Assembly: GCA_035528235.1 (NCBI GenBank)
Contig: DATKZB010000188.1
Location: forward strand, 1 to 7,166
Length of the DNA stretch: 7,166 nucleotides
From: DATKZB01 sp035528235
GTDB taxonomy: Bacteria; Planctomycetota; Phycisphaerae; FEN-1346
Direction of reading: 5' to 3'
Under the pieces are notes generated by a model. The model saw only the letters and a list, made by a program, of their open reading frames with translations, did not search any database and was not told the DNA's origin. Shown here one piece after another: positions 1 to 5,772 of the stretch; positions within the stretch are counted from its first letter, which is position 1; every line of letters begins with the position of its first letter. Position numbers and translations under genes: made by a program.

Positions 1-54
1 CGGCGCTCCGAAAGCGAAGTTCACCGAAATCCGGTAGGCGTGATGCCCGATCGC

Positions 55-60
55 GAGAGG
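55..60 (+). promoter_or_regulatory. Ribosome binding site of the GH5-like gene
   Basis: GAGAGG lies 6 nt upstream of the ATG at 67. It favours that start over the in-frame GTG at 40 and ATG at 43, which have no well-spaced purine-rich site. Starting at 67 also gives a conventional signal peptide. Confidence 0.6.
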
Positions 61-66
61 CTTATC

Positions 67-1227
67 ATGGCCCCCTCGACCCGAACCCGGCTCACGGGCG
101 CGATGGTGCTCGGGGCGGGGATTCTGTTGGGCCTTCTCGGCCCGGCCGGCGAGCTTCGGGGCGAAATGGAGCGGGTCCGCGCGAGCGACGACCGCCGCGG
201 ATTCGTGCTGGCGGCCTCGGGCCGCCGGTTCGTGCCCTGGGGGTTCAACTACGACCACGACGGCGGGGGCCGTCTCATCGAGGACTACTGGGACGCGGAG
301 TGGGCGACCGTCGAGCAGGACTTCGCGGAGATGAAGGGGCTGGGGGCCACGGTCGTTCGGGTGCACCTTCAGTTCGGCCGGTTCATGGACGCGCCCCGGC
401 GGCCGAACGCCGCCGCGCTCGGTCGCCTGGCCCACGTGCTCGCGCTGGCCGAGCGGCTGGGGCTCTACCTCGACCTGACGGGCCTGGGGTGCTACCACAA
501 GGCCGACGTCCCCGCTTGGTACGACGCTCTGGCGGAACGCGACCGCTGGCAGGCGCAGGCGAGTTTCTGGGAGGCGGTGGCGGCGCGGTGTGCCCGCAGC
601 CCGGCGGTCTTCTGCTACGACCTGATGAACGAGCCGGTCGTCGCCGGGGGCCCCAAGCGGGACGACTGGCTGGGGCCCCCCTTCGCGGGGAAGCACTTCG
701 TCCAGTTCATCGCCCGGGACCTGGCCGGCCGCGACCGGGCCGAGGTGGCCAAGCAGTGGGTGAGCCTTCTGGCCGCGGCCACCCGCCGACACGACGCGGG
801 CCGCCTGGTGACCGTGGGCCTGGTGCCGTGGAGTCTCGACCGTCCGGGCCTCACCTCCGGCTTCGTGCCGGAGCGGATCGCGGCGGACCTCGACTTCATG
901 AGCGTCCATGTCTACCCCGAGCGAGGCAAGGTGGACGAGGCGCTCAGCACGCTGAAGGGGTTCGCGGTGGGCAAGCCGGTGGTCGTCGAGGAGACGTTCC
1001 CCCTGTCCTGCTCGGCGGAGGAACTCGAAGCGTTCCTCGACCGTTCGCGAGACGTGGCGTCGGGGTGGATCGGCTTCTACTGGGGTCGGACGCCCGAGGA
1101 GTGCCGCCGCGACGGCACGATCTCCGGCGCCATCACCGCGGCGTGGCTCGACCTGTTCGTCCGGAAGACGGCCGTGCTCGACCACTGGGTCTCCGGCCCC
1201 GCCCGCGCGACGGCCGAACAACCATGA
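67..1227 (+). CDS. Secreted GH5-like (cellulase-family) glycoside hydrolase
   Basis: The 386-residue product is likely exported and hydrolyses beta-linked polysaccharide; the substrate cannot be told from sequence. Residues 1-31 form a signal peptide: basic MAPSTRTR, then a hydrophobic stretch to about 25. A single (beta/alpha)8-type domain follows. VVRVH at 96-100 fits the conserved Arg strand of clan GH-A. DLMNEP at 185-190 supplies the acid/base Glu189. SVHVYP at 279-284 is the usual HxY strand. KPVVVEETF at 303-311 supplies the nucleophile, most likely Glu309 by alignment with the family's EFG motif. Both catalytic glutamates are present, so the enzyme looks active. No carbohydrate-binding module or anchor follows. 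The start at 67 is chosen for its GAGAGG site; an alternative at 40 adds nine residues. The gene is followed at once by a TA-flanked repeat element, so it is probably transcribed alone. The exact GH family (GH5 or another clan GH-A family) is less certain than the fold. Confidence 0.85.
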   Translation: MAPSTRTRLTGAMVLGAGILLGLLGPAGELRGEMERVRASDDRRGFVLAASGRRFVPWGFNYDHDGGGRLIEDYWDAEWATVEQDFAEMKGLGATVVRVHLQFGRFMDAPRRPNAAALGRLAHVLALAERLGLYLDLTGLGCYHKADVPAWYDALAERDRWQAQASFWEAVAARCARSPAVFCYDLMNEPVVAGGPKRDDWLGPPFAGKHFVQFIARDLAGRDRAEVAKQWVSLLAAATRRHDAGRLVTVGLVPWSLDRPGLTSGFVPERIAADLDFMSVHVYPERGKVDEALSTLKGFAVGKPVVVEETFPLSCSAEELEAFLDRSRDVASGWIGFYWGRTPEECRRDGTISGAITAAWLDLFVRKTAVLDHWVSGPARATAEQP

Positions 1228-1232
1228 TGAAC

Positions 1233-1426
1233 TAATACTACAACGCCACTTGTTGCGCCGCAATGAACGCAACCTCTTGCATTAACGACACTTACGCGCC
1301 GTAGCGCGGGGGTTTATCCCCCGCGCAGGATCCCGCGGGGGATAAACCCCCGCGCTACAGCCTGATGGCGGTCCACGGTTGAATTCCCAAGCGGCTGCTC
1401 TGTGGCCAAGTGGCGTTGTAGTACTA
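1233..1426. mobile_element. MITE-like element, 194 bp, with 20-bp TIRs and TA ends
   Basis: TACTACAACGCCACTTG at 1236-1252 is perfectly inverted at 1407-1423. The match extends to 1233-1252 and 1407-1426 with one mismatch, and both ends are TA. Termini at TA dinucleotides are typical of the IS630/Tc1-mariner superfamily, which duplicates TA on insertion. The interior is too short to encode a transposase and has no convincing ORF, so the element would be non-autonomous. It carries a second palindrome at 1301-1358. It lies 5 nt after the GH5-like stop and 48 nt before the M48 start, so it may affect transcription between them. The family assignment is inference from the ends; no transposase is in view. 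Confidence 0.6.
1301..1358. repeat. Nested REPIN-like palindrome headed by GTAG
   Basis: Arms 1301-1325 and 1334-1358 are perfect 25-bp inverted repeats around an 8-nt spacer that contains GGATCC. Each arm is also a hairpin by itself: GCGCGGGGG/CCCCCGCGC around TTTAT on the left (1304-1326), and CGCGGGGG/CCCCCGCG around ATAAA on the right (1334-1354). The outer ends read GTAG and CTAC. A GTAG tetranucleotide next to a hairpin, with two copies head to head, is the layout of REP/REPIN elements moved by RAYT (TnpA-REP) transposases. The structure is seen directly; the RAYT link is inference. It could also fold in RNA and act as a terminator, but no T-run follows on either strand. Confidence 0.7.
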
Positions 1427-1460
1427 AGGAATGATAAACGAGCGAGCCGCACGCATCACC

Positions 1461-1464
1461 GGAG
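1461..1464 (+). promoter_or_regulatory. Probable ribosome binding site of the M48 peptidase gene
   Basis: GGAG ends 10 nt before the GTG at 1475. The spacing is long but acceptable. The only other usual in-frame start upstream is a TTG at 1379 inside the TIR element, with no comparable site. Confidence 0.4.
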
Positions 1465-1474
1465 ACCGCACGCC

Positions 1475-2209
1475 GTGGCCGGATTCCTGCGAAAACTGGG
1501 TCAACGCGCCGGTCCTCGCGCCCGCAAGGTCCAGTGGCTCTGGCAGTCGCTGACCGGGAGCGAGGCCGACGCCATCCGGGCCGAGCACGCCGTCGGCCGC
1601 GACATGGCCACCGAGGTCCGCCGCCAGATGCCCCCCGACCCGGACGCCCAGGCCGCCGGCCTCATGGCCGACATCGGCGCGCGGCTGGCCGGGTGCGTCA
1701 CGAACCGGCTGCGGACGTTCCAGACCGAGGTGGTCCTGGCCAAGGCGCCCAACGCGTTCGCCCTGCCGGGGGGTTTCGTCTTCGTCACGCGGCCGCTGGT
1801 GGACCTGTGCGAGGGCGCCCCGGACGAACTCGCGTTCGTGCTGGGGCACGAGATGGCCCACGTCATCCGCGGGCACGCCATCGATCGCGTGCTGGCCAGT
1901 TCGGCCACCGTCCTGGCGGCGCGGGCCGTGCCGGGGCCCGGCGCGGCCGGGGCGTGGGTGCGGCAGGTGGGGGTCCGGTACCTGGAGGGCGCCTACTCGC
2001 GCGACCGCGAACTCGATGCCGACGAGTTGGGCGTCCGCCTGGCCGACGCCGCCGGATACGGTCGCGCGGGGGCCGAGCGGCTGCTCGAGCGCCTGGCGAA
2101 AGTGCACGAAGCCGCCGGCGACGGGGCACTCGGCCTCGGCCGGTACTTCGCCTCGCACCCGCCGGCGGCCGAGCGAATCCGCCACGTCCAACAGGCGCCG
2201 CCGGTGTGA
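1475..2209 (+). CDS. M48-family zinc metallopeptidase, no signal peptide
   Basis: The 244-residue product is a compact M48 (Ste24/HtpX-like) endopeptidase. The zinc site is HEMAH at 125-129 (His125, Glu126, His129), with Glu179 of RELDAD at 178-183 as third ligand. FASHPP at 225-230 matches the SHP motif downstream of the active site in this family. NAFALPGGFVFV at 93-104 is the strand before the active-site helix. There is no signal peptide and no TPR or LysM domain, unlike exported BepA or LoiP. Only a weak hydrophobic stretch is seen around 141-160, so a cytoplasmic location is likely. The GTG start is chosen because no ATG lies in frame upstream and the basic N-terminus (FLRKLGQRAG then WLWQSLTG) resembles the start of similar planctomycete proteins as I recall them. 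The gene begins 48 nt after the TIR element, which may carry or have displaced its promoter. Substrate unknown; quality control is a guess. Confidence 0.85.
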   Translation: MAGFLRKLGQRAGPRARKVQWLWQSLTGSEADAIRAEHAVGRDMATEVRRQMPPDPDAQAAGLMADIGARLAGCVTNRLRTFQTEVVLAKAPNAFALPGGFVFVTRPLVDLCEGAPDELAFVLGHEMAHVIRGHAIDRVLASSATVLAARAVPGPGAAGAWVRQVGVRYLEGAYSRDRELDADELGVRLADAAGYGRAGAERLLERLAKVHEAAGDGALGLGRYFASHPPAAERIRHVQQAPPV

Positions 2210-2225
2210 CGGCAAAACAGAAACA

Positions 2226-2255
2226 ATGATGAACACGGAATGATGAATGATGAAC
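2226..2255. repeat. Tandem ATGATGAAC-type repeat
   Basis: ATGATGAAC occurs at 2226-2234 and 2247-2255, with the related AATGATGA between them (2239-2246). A further ATGATGAAC at 1224-1232 overlaps the GH5-like stop codon and abuts the TA of the TIR element. I recall such strings as common intergenic filler in planctomycete assemblies. No function is visible. The ATGs have no ORF of note behind them. Confidence 0.5.
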
Positions 2256-2287
2256 GGCTGCGCGGGTGCGCCAGGAGTTCCTGGCAC

Positions 2288-2377
2288 GGGTGGCATGCCC
2301 AGGCCGCCGTTGCCTGGGCATGCTCTCTGGCGCACGTGCAACATGCCCACGCCAACAGCGGCGTGGGCATGCCACCC
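2288..2377. repeat. Pair of inverted GCATGCCCA hairpins between convergent genes
   Basis: Hairpin A has arms 2293-2304 and 2312-2323 (12 bp, 7-nt loop CGCCGTT). Hairpin B has arms 2342-2353 and 2360-2371 (12 bp, 6-nt loop). Read on the minus strand, B matches A, including the loop (CGCTGTTG), so they are two copies of one family in opposite orientation. The outer flanks GGGTGGCATGCCCA (2288-2301) and its complement at 2364-2377 also pair over 14 bp. Further short inversions lie around them: GCCAGGA/TCCTGGC at 2270-2285, and GTGCGCCAG at 2266-2274 against CTGGCGCAC at 2327-2335. The repeats fill the gap between the convergent M48 and oxidoreductase genes. A role in stopping transcription from both sides is possible, but there is no T-run. 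Confidence 0.7.
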
Positions 2378-2443
2378 CGCGATGTGAGGCTTGCCAGAAC
2401 GTCTTGGCGCACACCGGCTGCCGGGCTTGTCAGGGCCAGACGG

Positions 2444-3658
2444 TTACGCCTTCAGGCCATCCAGGCGGCCGTCGAGTTTGTCGGTCGACTTGACCATCTC
2501 GTCCCACGTCACGACCTGGCCGGTGTAGGCGGCCGTGCGGCCCAGGATGGTCACGAGGTTGCTCTGGACGCTGGGGGCGACGGTGGGGTTGTCGACCTTG
2601 CCGGCCCGGACGCTCTCGGCGAAGGTGGCGATGTTGACCACGGCCCCGTCCTGGTAGATGCCGGGGCTGGACCCGCCGCGATAGAAGTTCTTGCCACGGA
2701 TGAGCACCTGCCCGCCGTAGGAGGTCTCGAGCACGCCGTCGACGCCGAACATGCGGTTGCGGATGCCGTCGGGCTTGGAGCCGAAGCCGTCGAACTGGCG
2801 CGAACTGAACGTGATGCCCACGCCGTCGGGGTACTCGAAGACCAGGGCGAAGTGGTCCCAGCAGTCGCCCACGTCGACGCGGCTCTTGCGTCCGCCCTTG
2901 CCCCAGGCCCGGATCGGCGGCACCTGCATGATCCAGTTCATCACGTCGAGGGTGTGAATGTTCTGCTCGGTGATGATGTCGCCCGAGAGGGCCTTGTCGA
3001 AGACCCAGTTGCGCAGCCGGCCCTCGGGGGTCTTGTCGTCGCCCTGTTTGCCGATGCGGTCGCAGTGGTAACTGGCCTCGCCGAAGGCGAACGTGCCCAG
3101 GGCCCCCGCGTGCACGCGCTTGAGGGCCTCCATGTAGAACGGGTCGGCCCGGGTCTGGAAATCGATGAGGAAGACACGCTTGGTCTCGGTAGCCTTCTTG
3201 CCGGAGGCGGCAATCGAATGGCACCCCGGCACGTCGACCGCGATGGGTTTGGCCACGTAGGTGTGTTTGCCGGCGGCGACCGACGCGGCCGCATGTTCGG
3301 GATGGAAGTACGGCGGGCTGATGATGGCCACGGCGTCCACCTGCCCGGCCAGGAGGTCCTTGTACGACCCCAGACCCGTGTGCCGCCGCTTGGCATCGAC
3401 CTTGTGATCGTTGCCGGCGCCGTCGGCCCGGTCGGGGAAGTAATCGTGGACGGCCACGATCTGGTAGTTGCCGTCCTTGGCAAAGAGGTTGGCGATCCAC
3501 CGTCCGCGTCCGCCGCAGCCGATGAGACCGAGTTGAATCTTGGAATTCGCCTCGGCCCCGCGCACCGCCTGGGGTGCCACAATGGCCAGGCCCGCCGCCC
3601 CTGCTGCCGCCTTCAGGAACGACCGCCTGCCGAGTCCGCGCTTCGTCGTTTCGGCCAT
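2444..3658 (-). CDS. Tat-exported Gfo/Idh/MocA-family oxidoreductase
   Basis: The 404-residue product is an NAD(P)-dependent sugar or polyol oxidoreductase of the glucose-fructose oxidoreductase/inositol dehydrogenase family. The N-terminus has a twin-arginine signal, RRSFLK at 11-16, followed by an Ala/Gly-rich hydrophobic segment to about 34, so it is exported folded, probably with its cofactor. The Rossmann fold follows with GLIGCGGRG at 44-52 and AKP at 136-138 (family EKP). In the C-terminal domain, IITEQNIHTLDVMNWI at 228-243 carries the conserved HxxD pair, His235 and Asp238; His235 is the likely catalytic residue. Length is usual for exported members. The start at 3658 is chosen because AGGA lies 8 nt upstream and the Tat signal begins there; an upstream in-frame extension to 3772 only translates repeat DNA. 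The gene is downstream of and on the same strand as the GH71/99-like gene with a 248-bp gap, so cotranscription is uncertain. Substrate unknown. Confidence 0.9.
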   Translation of the reverse strand: MAETTKRGLGRRSFLKAAAGAAGLAIVAPQAVRGAEANSKIQLGLIGCGGRGRWIANLFAKDGNYQIVAVHDYFPDRADGAGNDHKVDAKRRHTGLGSYKDLLAGQVDAVAIISPPYFHPEHAAASVAAGKHTYVAKPIAVDVPGCHSIAASGKKATETKRVFLIDFQTRADPFYMEALKRVHAGALGTFAFGEASYHCDRIGKQGDDKTPEGRLRNWVFDKALSGDIITEQNIHTLDVMNWIMQVPPIRAWGKGGRKSRVDVGDCWDHFALVFEYPDGVGITFSSRQFDGFGSKPDGIRNRMFGVDGVLETSYGGQVLIRGKNFYRGGSSPGIYQDGAVVNIATFAESVRAGKVDNPTVAPSVQSNLVTILGRTAAYTGQVVTWDEMVKSTDKLDGRLDGLKA

Positions 3659-3701
3659 GACTGGAGTCCTTTCGCCAAGAAACTGTTTCAGAACTTCCGG
3701 G

Positions 3702-3773
3702 GGTGGCGGGTCTCCTGACCCGCCACCTGGATTTCTGCCTAGCCTGCCGTGCCGGGTCAGGAGACCCGGCACG
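3702..3773. repeat. Two inverted GGGTC-tetraloop-GACCC hairpins
   Basis: Hairpin 1 has arms 3702-3712 and 3717-3727 (11 bp) with loop TCCT. Hairpin 2 has arms 3748-3758 and 3763-3773 (11 bp) with loop AGGA, the complement of TCCT, so the copies are in opposite orientation. The stems differ at two pairs, and both are changed on each side: 3702-3727 G-C against 3748-3773 C-G, and 3706-3723 G-C against 3752-3769 C-G. They sit 44 nt upstream of the oxidoreductase start, between it and the GH71/99-like gene. The rest of this gap (3774-3906) shows no gene and no clear promoter. They could attenuate or terminate readthrough into the oxidoreductase gene, or be a mobile repeat family. Confidence 0.75.
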
Positions 3774-3906
3774 CTTGTGGTTCAGGGCCGCCGGTTCTCA
3801 AACCGCATTGAACCGCAAGAGACACCGGCAATGCAAACGGAATCCGTGCGCCGGGCCTCCCGCTCCCTCACGGTCGCGGCTCGGATATGCCGTCCCGGCG
3901 GCGCGG

Positions 3907-5073
3907 TCACTTGCGCGGAGCCGCGGCGCTGAGGTCGGGCATCTGCTCGGTCAGGGGCGCGGCACCGCGGATCATGCGCGCGGCCTGGCCGACGAGCCGC
4001 AGGTAATGATCGCTCGGCAGGCCCTCGTACGTGAGGAACGTCGATGCCCCGACCGGCGGGTCGTTGGTGCACTTGAAGATAGCGGTGCCCTCGTCCACCT
4101 CGTCGAACATGGCCTGGTACACCATCGTGGCGCCGGCCTGCTTGGCGGCAACGTACTGCGCCCAGAGGAACTTGCCGCCGACACGCGGAATCTGGCCCAG
4201 CGGCGACGACGCCCGACCGTCGTGCATGTTGTGCCACGAGAACCCCGGAAACACCACCGGCATGTAATCGAGGTTCCGCTCTCGGCACCACGCGATGTCG
4301 GCCGTCCAGACGGTCTCGGCATGACGTTTCGCCTCCTCGCTCTTGCCGTAGCGGCCGACCATCCAGGGGCTGACGACGTCGGCCTTGGCGATAAGGGCGT
4401 GCACGGTGGGGTCGGCCACGCAGTCGCGCTCCAGCGTCCGCCAGAACGTGGGCACGCCCAGCATGACGGTGCAGCGGCCGGCCTGGGGATCGTTCTTGAG
4501 CCACTCGACCAGTTCGATGCCCTCCGCAGGGGTGTACCGGCGACCGTCGCTGAAGCCCAGCCCCCAGACGGCGACGACCGGCCGCCCCCGGTGATGCAGG
4601 TACGCCGGGTCTTTCGTGATGTGCATCCGAGCGACCAGGTTCCGCCAATCGTCCATGACCCGCTGCATCTGGCCGCCGCCCAGGCCCGAGAGATCGTACA
4701 TCACCGCGTACGTCCGGCCGTAGCGGTTGGCGCCCTCGCGGCAGTGGGCGAGGACGGTGGTGAAGTGACGCAGACCCTTCGGGTGCGACACCTCGCCGAC
4801 GAACCGCTGGACGAACGCACCGTCGATGCCGTACTGCTGCATCCACCGGCAGTGCCGCAGGACCGTCTCGCGGTTGAACGACGAGAAGACCTCGGCCGTG
4901 CGACCGTCGGCGTGTTTGAAGGCCGTGGCGTACCGCTCGGCCGGGCCATATTCGGTCATGTCCGGCCAGAGGTCGATGGTGCAGCGGCCCGGCTCGAAGC
5001 GTCCGCCCTTGTCCCAGTGGTACCAGCCGCCCAAGACCAGCAGCGCGGCCAGCAGAAACGGCGTCGGATTCAT
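3907..5073 (-). CDS. Exported GH71/99-like glycoside hydrolase, N-terminally short
   Basis: The 388-residue product belongs to the GH71/99-like domain family, related to endo-alpha-1,2-mannosidases (GH99) and alpha-1,3-glucanases (GH71). Residues 4-16 are a hydrophobic export signal or anchor without basic residues before it. Family-typical stretches are CTIDLWPD at 31-38, YGIDGAFVQRF at 81-91, MYDLSG at 125-130, RPVVAVWGLGF at 164-174, VFPGFSWHNM at 274-283 and MFDEVDEGTAIFK at 322-334. The ExxE pair Glu325/Glu328 matches the spacing of the two catalytic glutamates in GH99. The usual first strand (a GYQGWF-like motif, as I recall it) is missing: the signal runs straight into WYHWDKGGRFEPG. 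The start at 5073 has GAAGG-like purines upstream. The gene is divergent from the broken BNR gene and upstream of the Gfo/Idh gene. Substrate cannot be assigned; activity is doubtful if the first strand is truly lost. Confidence 0.82.
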   Translation of the reverse strand: MNPTPFLLAALLVLGGWYHWDKGGRFEPGRCTIDLWPDMTEYGPAERYATAFKHADGRTAEVFSSFNRETVLRHCRWMQQYGIDGAFVQRFVGEVSHPKGLRHFTTVLAHCREGANRYGRTYAVMYDLSGLGGGQMQRVMDDWRNLVARMHITKDPAYLHHRGRPVVAVWGLGFSDGRRYTPAEGIELVEWLKNDPQAGRCTVMLGVPTFWRTLERDCVADPTVHALIAKADVVSPWMVGRYGKSEEAKRHAETVWTADIAWCRERNLDYMPVVFPGFSWHNMHDGRASSPLGQIPRVGGKFLWAQYVAAKQAGATMVYQAMFDEVDEGTAIFKCTNDPPVGASTFLTYEGLPSDHYLRLVGQAARMIRGAAPLTEQMPDLSAAAPRK

Positions 5074-5210
5074 TCGGCCTTCACCCCTTCCGTATCAGCG
5101 CCGGGGGCCTGGGGGCCGCCGTGTGCCACGGCCGATTCTATTTGCTTCCGGGCCTGGGCACAAGCCGCTATCCTGGCGCCCCGGAACCCTTTGGCAGGAG
5201 GTCCGCCCTC
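5074..5210. other. Divergent spacer between GH71/99-like and BNR genes
   Basis: Promoters for both genes would be expected in this 137-bp spacer. On the plus strand, TTGCTT at 5142-5147 and CGCTAT at 5166-5171 are 18 nt apart and could be a weak sigma70-like pair. The match is poor and GC-rich genomes give many such hits. No operator-like palindrome is obvious. Purine-rich stretches on the minus strand at 5074-5090 may serve as the ribosome binding site for the hydrolase. Confidence 0.3.
5196..5202 (+). promoter_or_regulatory. Strong ribosome binding site of the broken BNR gene
   Basis: AGGAGGT, a near-perfect Shine-Dalgarno sequence, sits 8 nt before the ATG at 5211. It marks that ATG as the original start and shows that the first part of the remnant is a genuine gene 5' end. 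Confidence 0.75.
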
Positions 5211-5637
5211 ATGAGACGCACGCTGCTTGCCGGCATGCTGGGCGCCGCCGTGTGCGGTGCCGCGCTGTCCCTCCCCCTGGCCGCGGAGCAAAGCCCCAAG
5301 GCCCAGTGGGTCAACCTCTCCGACGCCGTCGTCGCCAAACTGGACGAGCAACTCCGGGCTGCTCGCCTCCAAGGACAAGGGCGCCACCTGGGCCGTCCAG
5401 GGCAGCCCCATCAAGGCGTTCCAGGGCCCGTACTTCGGCAAGGCCGCGCGGCACCTCGTGGTGGTCAACGACGAGGGCTTCCAGGAGACGACCGACGGCG
5501 GCCGGACGTGGAAGGTCGCAGCCCCCCTGCCGCCGGGCATCAAGGCCGACCGCATGACCCTGTGCGCCTGGGACGAAAAGGCCGGCATCTTCTACGTCTC
5601 CCGCATGACCAAGCCGACGCTGAAGTACGTGCGCTAA
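5211..5637 (+). pseudogene. Remnant of a secreted Asp-box/BNR-repeat protein
   Basis: A strong Shine-Dalgarno site precedes an ATG that encodes a clear signal peptide (MRRTLLAG, hydrophobic to the AAE site at residues 24-26) and then AQWVNLSDAVVAKL. After about 5350 this frame becomes Arg/Pro-rich nonsense. From about 5356 the +1 frame reads as good protein to the TAA at 5635-5637: GLLASKDKGATW and ETTDGGRTWKV are two Asp-boxes (SxDxGxTW and TxDxGxTW), followed by FYVSRMTKPTLKYVR. The 427-bp span is not a multiple of three. Related secreted proteins, as I recall them, run to several hundred residues with many such blades; here the start meets the end directly, so a large internal piece also seems lost. 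Intact relatives would be exported beta-propeller or sialidase-like proteins. Assembly error could explain the frameshift but not easily the missing middle. Function now is unlikely. Confidence 0.7.
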
Positions 5638-5666
5638 GTTGCAGGTTGCGGCGCGCCGCGGCCTAC
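5636..5666. repeat. GTAG-type palindromic repeat, degenerate copy
   Basis: This is the first of two 31-bp direct repeats, the other being at 5773-5803, with three mismatches between them. This copy begins inside the TAA stop of the BNR remnant. The right side reads CGCCGCGGCCTAC, ending in CTAC; the left side has three changes that weaken the palindrome. On the minus strand it starts with GTAG next to the hairpin, like a REP sequence. Confidence 0.65.
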
Positions 5667-5673
5667 TTCCTTT

Positions 5674-5720
5674 GCGCGGTGGGTCCGAGCCTGCCCGCCT
5701 CGGGCGGGCACCCACCGCGC
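5674..5720. repeat. Compound hairpin GCGCGGTGGGT/ACCCACCGCGC
   Basis: The outer arms 5674-5684 and 5710-5720 are 11-bp perfect complements. Within the loop, GCCCGCC at 5693-5699 pairs with GGCGGGC at 5703-5709 around TCG. The outer stem is the same family as the hairpin at 5742-5769, with one compensated pair difference. It lies between the convergent BNR remnant and helicase genes; no T-run follows. Confidence 0.65.
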
Positions 5721-5741
5721 CAACCCGCAGTCAGACCTCGA

Positions 5742-5769
5742 GCGCGGCGGGTGCGGGGACCCGCCGCGC
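5742..5769. repeat. Hairpin GCGCGGCGGGT/ACCCGCCGCGC
   Basis: The arms 5742-5752 and 5759-5769 are 11-bp perfect complements around GCGGGG. Compared with 5674-5720, the stem differs only at position 7, where T-A becomes C-G on both sides. It has a simple 6-nt loop instead of the nested hairpin of its partner. Confidence 0.65.
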
Positions 5770-5772
5770 GAC

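Noticed and set aside
40..66. GTG at 40 or ATG at 43 as start of the GH5-like gene
   Set aside because: No well-placed ribosome binding site, and the extra residues put charged sequence before the signal peptide. ATG 67 is better supported.
1301..1358. Integron attC site
   Set aside because: The symmetry is perfect with no extrahelical bases, there are no RYYYAAC/GTTRRRY core sites, and no integrase or cassette series is present.
2293..2371. Intrinsic terminator
   Set aside because: Stems are strong, but neither strand has a T-run after them, so a classic rho-independent terminator cannot be claimed.
2240..3718. 492-codon open frame on the plus strand
   Set aside because: It is antisense to the Gfo/Idh gene, whose frame shows a Tat signal, a Rossmann motif and catalytic residues. 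The plus-strand product has no recognisable motif.
3703..5214. 503-codon open frame on the plus strand
   Set aside because: It starts in repeat DNA and is antisense to the GH71/99-like gene. High GC content leaves long open shadows.
5330..5370. Programmed frameshift in the BNR gene
   Set aside because: No slippery heptamer or known +1 stop-based site is visible, and the joined product would still lack the middle of the protein.
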